Shown here piece by piece: positions 36,332 through 45,745 of a stretch of DNA of 64,000 nucleotides. The DNA is taken from NCBI GenBank assembly GCA_020161065.1, contig JAIUPH010000026.1, positions 124,001-188,000 on the forward strand, read 5' to 3'. Position numbers and translations under genes: made by a program. The stretch comes from Pseudomonadota bacterium (lineage in GTDB: Bacteria > Pseudomonadota > Gammaproteobacteria > Burkholderiales > Burkholderiaceae_C). How positions within the stretch are numbered: position 1 is the first letter of the stretch; every line of letters starts with the position of its first letter. Below the pieces are notes generated by a model, which did not search any database, was not told the origin of the DNA, and saw only the letters and a program-made list of their open reading frames with translations.

Positions 36332-36670
36332 TTACTTCTTGGCGCCGGAAGCGGCCGGCATCGCGGCCGCGGCGGCCGGCTTGGCGTCGCCGCCCTTCAT
36401 GTCGGCCTCGCACTTCTTGACGAAGCTGGTCTTGGCCGCGCCGTGCAGCGCCTTGCCGCTCTTGTCCACCGCCTTGGCGTCGCAGGACGAGGCGCCGTCG
36501 GCCTCGCACTTCTTCAGGAAGCTGGTCTTGGCGGCGCCGGCCAGCGCCTTGCCGTTCTTGTCGACCGCCTTGGCCTCGCAGTCGGCGCTGGCGGCCGCGG
36601 CGTGGAAGGGCACCGACAGGGCGACGACGGCGGCACAGGCGGCCAGGATCGGGGACAGGGTCTTGAACAT
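36332..36670 (-). CDS. PsiF-repeat periplasmic protein
   Basis: A 112-aa exported protein with a signal peptide (ILAACAAVVALSVPFHAAAA) and two tandem PsiF repeats. Each spans about 30 residues: CEAKAVDKNGKALAGAAKTS and CDAKAVDKSGKALHGAAKTS, each followed by FLKKCEAD or FVKKCEAD. Each repeat has a Cys pair able to form a disulfide. E. coli psiF is phosphate-starvation induced, function unknown. The two repeats are nearly identical, suggesting a recent internal duplication. A GAGG site precedes the start. Confidence 0.88.
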   Translation of the reverse strand: MFKTLSPILAACAAVVALSVPFHAAAASADCEAKAVDKNGKALAGAAKTSFLKKCEADGASSCDAKAVDKSGKALHGAAKTSFVKKCEADMKGGDAKPAAAAAMPAASGAKK

Positions 36671-36801
36671 GCTTGCCTCTTTCGTTGCAGGATGTGGATG
36701 GGAACCGACGACAGCACCGACTGCAGCATGCGATCTGCACCCCGGCCAGCCGAGAACGCGCCAGCGCGCCGGCCGGCTGACAGGAAAACGTCGGCCCGGC
36801 C

Positions 36802-38157
36802 CTAAAGAATGCGCCGCGGGTGCGCCAGCGCCTCGTGCGCGGCGTGCAGCCGGCGCACCAGCACCTGGATGAAGGCGGTGTCGAACAGGTGGCGCGTGGC
36901 CATCGACAACTGGCCCAGCGAGTGCGGCGTGAACGAGATGGTGGTCGCCGGCTCGGCGACGATCACGTCGGCGCTGTGCACGCGCAGGTCGGGGCTCGGC
37001 GCCAGGTAGGCCATCTCGCCCACCGAGTCGCCGGCGCCCAGTTCGGCGACGTTGCGGCCTTCGCGGAAGACGTCGACGCGGCCGCTGGCCAGGATGTGGA
37101 AGTCGTCGCCCTCCTGGCCCTTGCGGTAGATCGCATGGCCGAACGGCAGCCGCTGCCAGCGCGCACGGTGCACCACTTCCCACAGTTCGACGTCACCGAA
37201 GCCCTTGAAGAAGGCCAGCGTGCGCAGCAGGTTGAAGCGCTCGGAGTCCAGCACGCCCTGCACCTGGCCGCGCGGCACCTCGTGGTCGGTGATCAGCGCC
37301 GACAGCGCCTGCGCGAAGCGGCCCCAGTCGGCCGGGCGCTGGTCGCGGTCCTTGGCCAGCGCGCCCAGCACCACCTGGTCGAGCCGCTCCGACACGCCTT
37401 CGCGCAGGCCGCGCAGCGAGGCCGGCTCGACGTTGTAGATCTGGTGCATGATGGCCTGCTGCCGCGTGGCGTCGAAAGGCGGGCGCCCGGCGATCAGGTG
37501 GTACAGCACGGCGGCCAGCGAGTAGATGTCGGCACGGCAGTCGAGCGTGTCGCCGTCGAGTTGCTCGGGCGACATGTAGGCCAGCGAGCCGACGCGGTAG
37601 ACCTGGGTGGCGTCGGAGGTCTGGTTGAAGGCGCTGCCGAAATCGCTGACCTTGACGTCGAGGATGCGCTCGCCGTCCATCACCGTCAGCAGGTTGGCCG
37701 GCTTGACGTCGCGGTGGATCACGCCCTGGCGGTAGACGTAGTCCAGCGCCATCGCGCACTTGAAGCCGATCTCGACGATCTGGTCCAGCGGCAGCAGCGC
37801 GTCGGCGCGGCAAAAGCGCCGCAGGGTCACGCCGTTGACGTACTCCATCACCAGGTAGGGCGCCGCCTCGTCGAACACGGCGTCGTAGATCTGCACCACG
37901 TTCGGGTGGTTCAGCCGGCCGACCAGCGCGGCCTCGGCGGCGAAGAAGCGGCGCTGGAAATGCGACTCGCGCGAGTCGGGCATCAGCCCCAGGCGCACGC
38001 GCTTGATCGCCACGTCGCGGCCGCGGAACTCGTCGCGCGCCAGGAAGACCTCGCTCGTCGCGCCTTCGCCCAGGCGGGCCAGCACGGGGTACTTGCCGAT
38101 CTGCGCGGGCAAGGCGGCAGCAGCGGCGCGCAGCGGGGGCAGAGGGGATGTCGGCAT
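36802..38157 (-). CDS. Ser/Thr protein kinase fused to a cyclic-nucleotide-binding domain
   Basis: A 451-aa two-domain protein. The Hanks-type kinase domain (about residues 20-285) has the Gly loop GEGATSEVF, catalytic Lys52 (AIKRV), Glu75, H148-R-D150 with VKPANLL, D172-F-G174 and [10 protein letters not shown]. All catalytic residues are present. The C-terminal domain (about 325-430) resembles cNMP-binding/Crp folds ([31 protein letters not shown]). No membrane helix is seen, so it should be cytoplasmic and may be switched by a cyclic nucleotide. AGGGG is 6 bp before the chosen ATG. An ATG 15 bp upstream is less likely. Confidence 0.9.
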   Translation of the reverse strand: MPTSPLPPLRAAAAALPAQIGKYPVLARLGEGATSEVFLARDEFRGRDVAIKRVRLGLMPDSRESHFQRRFFAAEAALVGRLNHPNVVQIYDAVFDEAAPYLVMEYVNGVTLRRFCRADALLPLDQIVEIGFKCAMALDYVYRQGVIHRDVKPANLLTVMDGERILDVKVSDFGSAFNQTSDATQVYRVGSLAYMSPEQLDGDTLDCRADIYSLAAVLYHLIAGRPPFDATRQQAIMHQIYNVEPASLRGLREGVSERLDQVVLGALAKDRDQRPADWGRFAQALSALITDHEVPRGQVQGVLDSERFNLLRTLAFFKGFGDVELWEVVHRARWQRLPFGHAIYRKGQEGDDFHILASGRVDVFREGRNVAELGAGDSVGEMAYLAPSPDLRVHSADVIVAEPATTISFTPHSLGQLSMATRHLFDTAFIQVLVRRLHAAHEALAHPRRIL

Positions 38158-38292
38158 GGCGAGCCCCTGCATGGTGCATGAGATCGCCGTGGCTGAAATC
38201 CCCAAAAGACGGGCATTGCCGGCCCGTCTGCGAGCGATCGGCCGCCGCGCGGCGGGCCGGCCCCGGAGCCGGGTCGCCGCGGACCCCGCCCG

Positions 38293-38298
38293 TAGAAT
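38293..38298 (+). promoter_or_regulatory. -10 box 7 bp before argS
   Basis: TAGAAT followed by exactly 7 bp and the argS ATG. No convincing -35 and no ribosome site are seen, which is consistent with a leaderless mRNA. Confidence 0.45.
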
Positions 38299-38305
38299 CG
38301 CCGCG

Positions 38306-40021
38306 ATGATCCAAGCCAAGCAAGAGCTGCTGCAGGCGCTGGAGCGGGCGCTGGCGCGGCTGGCTCCCGACGCGCCGCCGGCCGCCGCCTTCGAGTCGCC
38401 CAAGCAGGCCGCGCACGGCGACCTGGCGATCACCGCCGCCATGCCGCTGGCGCGCAGCCTGAAGAAGAACCCGCGCGAGATCGCGCAGGCCCTGGTCGAC
38501 GCGCTGCGCGCCGAGCCCGCGGTGCAGCGCTGGGTGGCGGCGCTGCAGATCGCCGGCCCCGGCTTCGTCAACCTGCGGCTGACGGCGGCCGCCCGCCAGG
38601 CCGTGGTGGCCGAGATCCTGGCCGCCGGCGACGGCTTCGGCCGGCGCGCCGCCAACGGCCGGCACGTGATGGTGGAGTTCGTCTCGGCCAACCCCACCGG
38701 GCCGCTGCACGTCGGCCACGCCCGCCAGGCCGCGCTGGGCGATGCCTTGTGCAACCTGCTGGCCACCCAGGGCTGGCAGGTCACGCGCGAGTTCTATTAC
38801 AACGACGCCGGCGTGCAGATCAACACGCTGGCGCAGTCGACGCAGTGCCGGCTGCAGGGCCTGAAGCCGGGCGACGCGGGCTGGCCCGAATCCGCCTACA
38901 ACGGCGACTACATCCAGGACATCGCCGACGGCTTCAGCGCCGGCCAGACCGTCAGCGCCGACGACCGCCGCTTCACCGCCAGCGGCGACGCGGCCGACCT
39001 CGACGGCATCCGCCAGTTCGCGGTGGCCTACCTGCGCCACGAGCAAGACCTCGACCTGCTGGCCTTCGGGCTGAAGTTCGACCGCTACTTCCTCGAATCG
39101 GGCCTCTACGCCAGTGGCCGCGTGCAAGCCACGGTGGACCGCCTGGTCGCCGCCGGCAAGACCTACGATAAAGACGGCGCGCTGTGGCTGCGCAGCACCG
39201 AGTACGGCGACGACAAGGACCGCGTGATGCGCAAGTCCGACGGCAGCTATACCTACTTCGTGCCCGACGTGGCCTACCACATCGACAAGTTCGAGCGCGG
39301 CTTCGTCAAGGTCATCAACATCCAGGGCACCGACCACCACGGCACCATCGCGCGCGTGCGCGCCGGGCTGCAGGCGGCCGGCGTCGGCATTCCTGCGGGC
39401 TACCCCGACTACGTGCTGCACAAGATGGTCACCGTGATGCGCGGCGGCCAGGAGGTGAAGATCTCCAAGCGCGCCGGCAGCTACGTCACGCTGCGCGACC
39501 TGATCGACTGGACCAGCCGCGACGCGGTGCGCTTCTTCCTGATCAGCCGCAAGGCCGACACCGAGTTCGTGTTCGACATCGACCTCGCGCTCAAGCAGAG
39601 CGACGAGAACCCGGTGTTCTACGTGCAGTACGCGCACGCGCGCATCTGCTCGGTGCTGGCGCAGCACGCGGCGCAGGGCGGCGACGCCGAATCCGTAGCG
39701 GGTGCCGACCTCTCACTGCTGGCCGCGCCCACCGAGCAGGCGCTGCTGCTCAAGCTGGCCGACTACCCCGAGATGCTGACCCGCGCCACCGCCGAGCTGG
39801 CGCCGCACGACGTGGCCTTCTACCTGCGTGACCTGGCCGCGTCGCTGCACGCCTGGTATGCGGCCGAGCGCTTCCTGTCCGACGACGCGGCGCTGACGCG
39901 CGCCCGCATGGCCTTGCTGGCCGCCACCCGCCAGGTGCTGCGCAGCGGCCTGGCGGTGCTGGGCGTCAGCGCCCCGCAGGCCATGCAGCGCAGCGAGGCG
40001 CCGGCGGAGGCCGCGGCATGA
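38306..40021 (+). CDS. argS: Arginyl-tRNA synthetase
   Basis: ArgS (571 aa) charges tRNA-Arg. It has the N-terminal Add1 domain ([19 protein letters not shown]), the class I HIGH-type motif in [16 protein letters not shown], the [13 protein letters not shown] region, the KMSKR-like loop [11 protein letters not shown] and the C-terminal DALR anticodon domain (ICSVLAQHA onward). Length is standard. It is divergent from the kinase gene, and its stop overlaps the following SPOR gene as ATGA, so these are co-translated. Confidence 0.96.
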   Translation: MIQAKQELLQALERALARLAPDAPPAAAFESPKQAAHGDLAITAAMPLARSLKKNPREIAQALVDALRAEPAVQRWVAALQIAGPGFVNLRLTAAARQAVVAEILAAGDGFGRRAANGRHVMVEFVSANPTGPLHVGHARQAALGDALCNLLATQGWQVTREFYYNDAGVQINTLAQSTQCRLQGLKPGDAGWPESAYNGDYIQDIADGFSAGQTVSADDRRFTASGDAADLDGIRQFAVAYLRHEQDLDLLAFGLKFDRYFLESGLYASGRVQATVDRLVAAGKTYDKDGALWLRSTEYGDDKDRVMRKSDGSYTYFVPDVAYHIDKFERGFVKVINIQGTDHHGTIARVRAGLQAAGVGIPAGYPDYVLHKMVTVMRGGQEVKISKRAGSYVTLRDLIDWTSRDAVRFFLISRKADTEFVFDIDLALKQSDENPVFYVQYAHARICSVLAQHAAQGGDAESVAGADLSLLAAPTEQALLLKLADYPEMLTRATAELAPHDVAFYLRDLAASLHAWYAAERFLSDDAALTRARMALLAATRQVLRSGLAVLGVSAPQAMQRSEAPAEAAA

Positions 40022-40635
40022 AGACGGCGCAGCGCGGCGCCTTCGCCGCCGGCCTGGTGGCGGGCCTGCTGATCGGCCTGGCGCTGGCGCTCGGCGTGGC
40101 GCTCTACATCACCAAGGCGCCGGTGCCCTTCGTCAACAAGGTGCCGCAGCGCACGGCCGAGCAAGACCAGGCCGAGCAGGCGCGCAACAAGAACTGGGAC
40201 CCCAACGCGCCGCTGGCCGGCAAGCCGGTCAAGCCGACGGCGGGCGCCACCCCGCCGCCGCCGGTGGCGGCCGCTTCGGCGACGCTGCCGCCCGCAGCTT
40301 CGCCTGCCTCGGCGCCGCGCGGCGCGCGCGACCCGGCGGCCATCCTCTCGGGCGCGGTCACGCCGGGGCCGGCCGTCGGCGCGCGCGGGCCCGAGCCGTT
40401 CGTCTTCTTCGTCCAGGCCGGCGCCTTCACGCGCCAGGACGAAGCCGAGCAGCAGCGCGCCAAGCTGGCGATGGCCGGCCAGACGGCGCGCATCACCGAG
40501 CGCGAGCAGAACGGCCGCGTCGTCTACCGCGTGCGCATGGGCCCGTTCGAGACGCGCAACGAGGCCGAGAGCCTGCAAGGCAAGCTGCAGGACTCGGCGA
40601 TCGACAGCCAGCTCGTGCGCGTCGAACGGCCTTGA
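40018..40635 (+). CDS. SPOR-domain membrane protein
   Basis: A 205-aa bitopic protein: short cytoplasmic start, transmembrane helix ([20 protein letters not shown]), a Pro/Ala linker (about residues 60-120) and a C-terminal SPOR domain (about 128-203, [35 protein letters not shown]). SPOR domains bind denuded peptidoglycan at division septa, so a role in cell division or envelope maintenance is likely. Downstream of argS is its usual place in Burkholderiales. Overlaps argS by 4 bp. Confidence 0.92.
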   Translation: MKTAQRGAFAAGLVAGLLIGLALALGVALYITKAPVPFVNKVPQRTAEQDQAEQARNKNWDPNAPLAGKPVKPTAGATPPPPVAAASATLPPAASPASAPRGARDPAAILSGAVTPGPAVGARGPEPFVFFVQAGAFTRQDEAEQQRAKLAMAGQTARITEREQNGRVVYRVRMGPFETRNEAESLQGKLQDSAIDSQLVRVERP

Positions 40636-40720
40636 TGCAGCCCAACCCGGCAACGGAACTCCGGCGGCGGCCCCGACTCCACCTCGGCGCGACAACCGTC
40701 CCGAACACGAAAGGAACTCC

Positions 40721-41380
40721 ATGAAGCGGCGCGATTTCTCCATCCAACTGGCAGCCGGCGCGGGCCTCGCCCTCGGCGGGCTGCCCCTTGCGGCGCAGGC
40801 CCAGGGACAAGCGCCGGTGGAAGGCAGCCAGTTCATCAAGCTGTCGCAACCCCTGCCGGCCAGCATGCTGCCGCCGGCCGGCAAGATCGACGTGAGCGAG
40901 TTCTTCTGGTACGAGTGCCCGCACTGCAACACCTTCGAGCCGCTGCTCGAAGCCTGGGTCAAGACCGTTGCGGCCGACGTCGCCTTCCGCCGCGTGCCGG
41001 TGGGCTTCACCGCGCGCCACCAGGTGGGGCAGAAGATGTTCTACGCGCTGGAGGAGATGGGCGCGATCCCGGCCGTCCACCGCAAGGTGTTCGCCGCCAT
41101 CCACGGCCAGGGCCAGCGCCTCACCAGCGAGAGCGACGCCGTCGCCCTGGCCGCCGCGGTGGGCGTCGACAAGGCCAAGTTCGCCGAGGCCTACAAGTCC
41201 TTCGCGGTCAACACCAAATGTGCCAAGGCGCGCCAACTCTCCGACGCTTACAAGGTCGACGGCGTGCCGCTGATGGGCATCAATGGCCGATACTTCACCT
41301 CCGCCTCGCTGGCCGGCAGCCACGAGCGCGCGCTGGCGGTGGCCGACTACCTGATCCAGCGCTCGCGCAAAGGCGGCTGA
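40721..41380 (+). CDS. dsbA: Thiol:disulfide interchange protein DsbA
   Basis: DsbA (219 aa) oxidises periplasmic proteins. The active site C66-P-H-C69 lies in EFFWYECPHCN and the cis-Pro loop is DGVPLMG. The helical insert and thioredoxin fold match the family. The N-terminus MKRRDFSIQLAAGAGLALGG has a twin-arginine-like RRDFSIQ motif before a hydrophobic segment and AQAQ cleavage site, so Tat export is possible. An AAGGA ribosome site precedes the ATG. It follows argS and the SPOR gene after 85 bp. Confidence 0.94.
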   Translation: MKRRDFSIQLAAGAGLALGGLPLAAQAQGQAPVEGSQFIKLSQPLPASMLPPAGKIDVSEFFWYECPHCNTFEPLLEAWVKTVAADVAFRRVPVGFTARHQVGQKMFYALEEMGAIPAVHRKVFAAIHGQGQRLTSESDAVALAAAVGVDKAKFAEAYKSFAVNTKCAKARQLSDAYKVDGVPLMGINGRYFTSASLAGSHERALAVADYLIQRSRKGG

Positions 41381-41418
41381 AGTCACGGTTTTCGCGCTCC
41401 CGGGGCCGGTCTTGCACC

Positions 41419-41424
41419 TATACT
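41419..41424 (+). promoter_or_regulatory. TATACT -10 box upstream of lptA
   Basis: A TATACT lies 22 bp before the lptA ATG, predicting a short leader. No clear -35 hexamer is present at standard spacing. Confidence 0.35.
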
Positions 41425-41446
41425 GATTGCAAGATTCGTGCCCCAG

Positions 41447-42067
41447 ATGACTCCCTACCCTTCGCTCCGTCCCCTCCGCATCCTCGCGCTGCTGGCCGCC
41501 GTCACCGCCGGCGGGCCGGCGCTGGCCGAGAAGGCCGACCGCGGCAAGCCGATGGAGGTGCTGGCCGACAAGTCCAGCACCAACAACCTGAAGGACCAGA
41601 TCAGCCGCTTCAACGGCAACGTGGTCGTCACCCAGGGCACGATGACGCTGAAGGCCGACCGCGTCGAAGTGCGCCAGGCCACCGATGGCTACTACGCCGG
41701 CACCGCCTGGGGCACCCCCGGCGTGCCGGTGACCTACCGGCAGAAGCGCGACAACGTCGATGAATGGCTGGAGGGCGCCGCCGACCGCGTGGAGTTCGAC
41801 GGCCGCACCGAAGTGCTCAAGCTGATCGGCAGCGGCGTCGTCCGCCGGCTGCGCGGCAAGGAGGTGGTCGACGAGATCACCGGCAGCCTGATCACCTGGA
41901 ACCAGGGCATCGAGGAATTCGCGGTGCAAGGCGCCAGCGCCGCGCCCGGCGGCAGCGCCTCGGCGCCGCGCGCGCGCATGGTGTTCACGCCGCCGCCGGG
42001 CAGCGCCGCGGCGTCGCAGGCCGGCAGCGGCCGCGCGCCGGCGCGCGCCGCCTCGGAGCCGCGTTGA
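41447..42067 (+). CDS. lptA: Lipopolysaccharide transport periplasmic protein LptA
   Basis: LptA (206 aa) forms the beta-jellyroll bridge carrying LPS through the periplasm. A signal peptide ends near GGPALAEKA. The OstA/LptA domain has [34 protein letters not shown] and VTGS-type turns. The C-terminal 40 residues are a Ser/Ala/Pro tail. A GTG at 41438 is an alternative start. lptC, often upstream, is not here, since dsbA precedes it. lptB follows after 5 bp. Confidence 0.93.
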   Translation: MTPYPSLRPLRILALLAAVTAGGPALAEKADRGKPMEVLADKSSTNNLKDQISRFNGNVVVTQGTMTLKADRVEVRQATDGYYAGTAWGTPGVPVTYRQKRDNVDEWLEGAADRVEFDGRTEVLKLIGSGVVRRLRGKEVVDEITGSLITWNQGIEEFAVQGASAAPGGSASAPRARMVFTPPPGSAAASQAGSGRAPARAASEPR

Positions 42068-42072
42068 CGGCG

Positions 42073-42834
42073 ATGCAGGCCGCCCGGCCCGCGGTGAGCC
42101 GGCTGCAGGCCGAGCACCTGGCCAAGACCTACGGCGCGCGCCGCGTGGTGCACGACGTGCACCTGGCCGTCAGCGCCGGCGAAGTGGTCGGCCTGCTGGG
42201 CCCCAACGGCGCCGGCAAGACGACGACCTTCTACATGGTGGTGGGCCTGGTGCGCGCCGACGAAGGCCGCATCAGCATCGACGGACAGGCGATCGAGGGC
42301 ATGCCGATCCACCGCCGCTCGCGCATGGGGCTGTCGTACCTGCCGCAGGAAGCGTCGATCTTCCGCAAGCTCAACGTCGAGGAGAACATCCGCGCCGTGC
42401 TCGAGCTGCAGATCGGCCCCGACGGCCGGCCGCTGCCGCCGACGCGCATCCGCGAGCTGCTGGAGCAGTTGCTGCACGAGCTGGGCATCGAGAAGCTGCG
42501 CGACTCGCCGGCGCCGGCGCTGTCCGGCGGCGAGCGCCGGCGCGTGGAGATTGCGCGTGCGCTGGCCACGCAGCCGCGCTTCATCCTGCTCGACGAGCCG
42601 TTCGCCGGCGTCGACCCGATCGCGGTGATCGAGATCCAGCGCATCATCGGCTTCCTGCGCCAGCGCGGCATCGGCGTGCTGATCACCGATCACAACGTTC
42701 GAGAAACGCTGGGCATCTGCGACCGCGCCTACATCATCAGCGAAGGCCGCGTGCTGGCCGAAGGCACGCCGGCCGAGATCGTCGAGAACGCCGAGGTGCG
42801 CAAGGTCTACCTCGGCGAGAACTTCAAGATGTGA
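42073..42834 (+). CDS. lptB: LPS export ABC transporter ATP-binding protein LptB
   Basis: LptB (253 aa) energises LPS extraction from the inner membrane. Walker A is [10 protein letters not shown]. The LptB signature blocks [20 protein letters not shown] and [16 protein letters not shown] are present, followed by Walker [14 protein letters not shown] and the [17 protein letters not shown] switch. A TTG at 42064 overlapping the lptA stop is an alternative start. The lptA-lptB-rpoN order is conserved in Proteobacteria. Confidence 0.96.
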   Translation: MQAARPAVSRLQAEHLAKTYGARRVVHDVHLAVSAGEVVGLLGPNGAGKTTTFYMVVGLVRADEGRISIDGQAIEGMPIHRRSRMGLSYLPQEASIFRKLNVEENIRAVLELQIGPDGRPLPPTRIRELLEQLLHELGIEKLRDSPAPALSGGERRRVEIARALATQPRFILLDEPFAGVDPIAVIEIQRIIGFLRQRGIGVLITDHNVRETLGICDRAYIISEGRVLAEGTPAEIVENAEVRKVYLGENFKM

Positions 42835-42837
42835 CAT

Positions 42838-42925
42838 GGCGCCCCCAGGCTGGTCGCTTCGCTCCTTCGCCACCCCCCGAGGGCGCCGTCGCTGCGCCAG
42901 GGCGACCCCGACGCAGCGAGCCTTC
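42838..42925. repeat. GC-rich palindromic element between lptB and rpoN
   Basis: This 96-bp spacer contains a GGCGCCCCCAGGCTGG element and an internal CCACCCCCCGAGGGCGCC palindrome, resembling other GC-rich spacer elements in this window. It could terminate lptB transcription or be a dispersed repeat. No T-run is present. Confidence 0.4.
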
Positions 42926-42930
42926 GTGTG

Positions 42931-44502
42931 ATGAAGCCGTCGCTACAGGTCCGCCTCTCGCAGCACCTCGCGCTGACGCCGCAGTTGCAGCAGTCGATCC
43001 GGCTGCTGCAGCTGTCGACGCTGGAGCTGCACCAGGAGGTCGAGCAGATGCTGGAGCAGAACCCCTTCCTCGACGTGGAAGAGGACGCTGCCAGCCCCTT
43101 CGAGACGCCGCTGGACCGCACGCTCAAAGACGACCGCGCGGCCGAGCGCACCACGCCCGCCGAGCGTGACGACGAAGCCGCCGGCAGCGCCGCTGCCGAT
43201 GGCGGCGACGGCGGCGACGGCGAAGGGCTGGCCGAAGTCAGCGGCCAGGAGTTCGGCACCACCGAGCGCGAAGACTGGGAAAACGGCACCGAGGGCGACG
43301 ACTTCGACGGCATCCGCGAGACGCCGTCGTCGGCCGCCAGCGGCAGCGGCGACGACGACGGCCTCGAAGCGCAGGACCGCCGCGCCGCCGGCGCCAGCCT
43401 GCAGGACCATTTGCGCGCGCAGGTCGCCGGCTTGCGGCTGTCGGCCGACGACCTGGCGGCGCTGAACGTGCTGATCGAATCGCTCAACGACGACGGCTAC
43501 CTCGACGGCCCGCTGCACGAGATCGCCGAGCGCCTGGCCGAGATGCTGGGCCTGGCCGGCGCCGATGCCGAGGCGCGCGAAGAGCTGGCGGCGCGGCTGC
43601 AGATGGCCTTGCGCCTGCTGCAAAGCCTGGAGCCGGCCGGCGTCGGCGCGCGCGGGCTGGAGGAATGCCTGGTGCTGCAGCTGCGCCAGACGCCGCCCTG
43701 CCGCGAGCGCCGGCTGGCCATCACCATCTGCGAGAAGTACCTCGAACTGCTGGCGCGGCGCGACATGCGCCGCCTCACCGCGCTGACCGGCGGCACCGAA
43801 GACCAGGTGCGCCGCGCGCAGGCGCTGATCGTGCAGTGCGAGCCCAAGCCCGGCCGGCCCTTCAGCGACGCCGAGAGCAACATCATCGTGCCCGACGTCA
43901 TCGTGCAGCGCGCCGGCCGCGGCCTGAAGGTGGTGCTCAATCCCGACGTCATGCCCAAGCTGCGCATCAACGACCTCTACGCGCAGGCGGTGCGCGGCCA
44001 GCGCGGCAACGGCAGCGGCGGCGGGCTGTCGTCGCGGCTGCAGGAGGCGCGCTGGTTCATGAAGAACATCCAGCAGCGCTTCGACACCATCCTGCGCGTC
44101 AGCAAGGCCATCGTCGAACGGCAGAAGAGCTTCTTCACCCACGGCGCGATCGCCATGAAGCCGCTGGTGCTGCGCGAGATCGCCGACGAGCTGGGCCTGC
44201 ACGAAAGCACCATCTCGCGCGTGACCACCGCCAAGTACATGGCCACGCCCTACGGCACCTACGAGCTGAAGTACTTCTTCGGCTCCAGCCTCAACACCGA
44301 TGCCGGCGGCAACGCCTCCAGCACCGCGGTGCGCGCGCTCATCCAGCAGCTCGTCACCGCCGAGAGCGCGGCCAAGCCGCTGTCGGACAGCCAGCTCTCG
44401 CAGATGCTCGAAGAGCAGGGCATCCACGTCGCGCGGCGCACGGTCGCCAAGTACCGCGAAGCGCTGAAGATCGCGCCCGCCTCGCTGCGCAAGACCATTT
44501 GA
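42931..44502 (+). CDS. rpoN: RNA polymerase sigma-54 factor
   Basis: RpoN (523 aa) directs transcription of enhancer-dependent genes. Region I is Gln/Leu rich (SLQVRLSQHLALTPQLQQSI). Region II is an acidic, Ser/Gly/Asp-rich linker (about residues 50-160). The core-binding region and the RpoN box ARRTVAKYRE near the C-terminus are intact. A GTG three bases upstream (42928) is an alternative start. Its stop overlaps the next gene's ATG. Confidence 0.96.
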   Translation: MKPSLQVRLSQHLALTPQLQQSIRLLQLSTLELHQEVEQMLEQNPFLDVEEDAASPFETPLDRTLKDDRAAERTTPAERDDEAAGSAAADGGDGGDGEGLAEVSGQEFGTTEREDWENGTEGDDFDGIRETPSSAASGSGDDDGLEAQDRRAAGASLQDHLRAQVAGLRLSADDLAALNVLIESLNDDGYLDGPLHEIAERLAEMLGLAGADAEAREELAARLQMALRLLQSLEPAGVGARGLEECLVLQLRQTPPCRERRLAITICEKYLELLARRDMRRLTALTGGTEDQVRRAQALIVQCEPKPGRPFSDAESNIIVPDVIVQRAGRGLKVVLNPDVMPKLRINDLYAQAVRGQRGNGSGGGLSSRLQEARWFMKNIQQRFDTILRVSKAIVERQKSFFTHGAIAMKPLVLREIADELGLHESTISRVTTAKYMATPYGTYELKYFFGSSLNTDAGGNASSTAVRALIQQLVTAESAAKPLSDSQLSQMLEEQGIHVARRTVAKYREALKIAPASLRKTI

Positions 44503-45743
44503 TGACGGCGATCTTCGTGCCCTGCGCGCAAGGGCTGGAAGCCTTGCTGACGGCCGAATTGAGCGGCATCGCCGGCCGCGCGGCCGAGGCCGGCCGCGGC
44601 GGCGCCTGGGTCGACGGCGACCTGGCGCTTGCGATGCGCCTCAACCTCGAATGCCGGCTCGGCCAGCGCGTGCTGTGGCCGCTGATCGACGGCCCCTACC
44701 GCGACGAACACGCGCTGTACGAACTGGCGCGCCGCGTGCCGTGGACCGACTGGATCACGCCCGAGCAGACACTGCGCGTCGACGTGCAGGCCCAGCATTC
44801 GCCGCTGAAGAGCCTGAACTTCGCCGCGCTGCGCATCAAGGACGCGCTGTGCGACGTGCTGCGCGACGCCACCGGCGCGCGCCCCAGCGTCGACACCCGC
44901 CACCCGACGCTGCCGCTGCTGCTGTTCCTCGGGCCCGAGCACGCCACGCTGTACGTCGACACCTCGGGCGAGGCCCTCTTCAAGCGTGGCTGGCGCGACG
45001 CCCGCGGCGGCAGCCAGGCCGTCAAGGGCGAGGCACCGCTGAAGGAAACGCTGGCCGCCGCCATGCTGGCTGCCGCCGGCTGGCAGGGCCGCGCCGAAGA
45101 CGGCCCCTTGCTCGACCCCTGCTGCGGCGCCGGCACCATCGCCATCGAGGCGGCGCAACTGGCCTGCGGCATCGCGCCCGGCGCGCAGCGCCGCTTCGCT
45201 TTCGAGCGGCTGCGGCCCTTCCAGCCGCTGCGCGCGCGCTGGCAGCAGATGAAGGCCGAGGCTCAGGCACGCGTGCATGCGCCGGCAGTGCCGGTCTTCG
45301 CCGGCGACGTGAGCTTTCGCATGACCGACTTCGCCGCGCGCAATGCCGAGCGCGCCGGCGTCGCGCACGCCATCGAGTTCAAGACCGCCGACGCCTTGCA
45401 GCGCCCGCCGCCGGCCGCCGCCGGCACGCTGATCATGAACCCGCCCTACGGCGAGCGCATCGCGCCGAAAGGCCAAGGCCAAGGCCACCAACCCCAGCAT
45501 GCGCCGCGCGAAGCCTTCGAAGGCGGCGCCGACGCGCCGGCCTTCTTCTCCGCGCTGGCCGCAAACTGGAAGCGCCACTACGGCGGCTGGACCGCGTGGT
45601 GCCTGAGCCCCGAGATGAAGCTGCCCGGCCTGATGCGGCTGAAGGAATCGCGCCGCGTGCCGATGTGGAACGGCGCGATCGAATGCCGGCTGTTCCGCTT
45701 CGACCTGGTGGCCGGCAGCCACCGCGATCGGCCGTTAGCCTGA
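44502..45743 (+). CDS. THUMP-domain class I RNA methyltransferase (RlmL N-terminal-like)
   Basis: A 413-aa protein with a THUMP RNA-binding domain (about residues 1-150) and a UPF0020 methyltransferase domain. It has DPCCGAGTIAIEAAQLACG (SAM site) and the catalytic LIMNPPYGERI (NPPY). It resembles the N-terminal half of E. coli RlmL, which makes m2G2445 in 23S rRNA, and lacks the second RlmK-like half. The rRNA target is therefore likely but not proven. A His/Gln-rich insert (GQGQGHQPQHAP) follows NPPY. It starts inside the rpoN stop. Confidence 0.9.
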   Translation: MTAIFVPCAQGLEALLTAELSGIAGRAAEAGRGGAWVDGDLALAMRLNLECRLGQRVLWPLIDGPYRDEHALYELARRVPWTDWITPEQTLRVDVQAQHSPLKSLNFAALRIKDALCDVLRDATGARPSVDTRHPTLPLLLFLGPEHATLYVDTSGEALFKRGWRDARGGSQAVKGEAPLKETLAAAMLAAAGWQGRAEDGPLLDPCCGAGTIAIEAAQLACGIAPGAQRRFAFERLRPFQPLRARWQQMKAEAQARVHAPAVPVFAGDVSFRMTDFAARNAERAGVAHAIEFKTADALQRPPPAAAGTLIMNPPYGERIAPKGQGQGHQPQHAPREAFEGGADAPAFFSALAANWKRHYGGWTAWCLSPEMKLPGLMRLKESRRVPMWNGAIECRLFRFDLVAGSHRDRPLA

Positions 45744-45745
45744 GC

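Noticed and set aside
42838-42930. Possible small RNA between lptB and rpoN
   Set aside because: Palindromes are present but there is no promoter or T-run, so a dispersed repeat is simpler.
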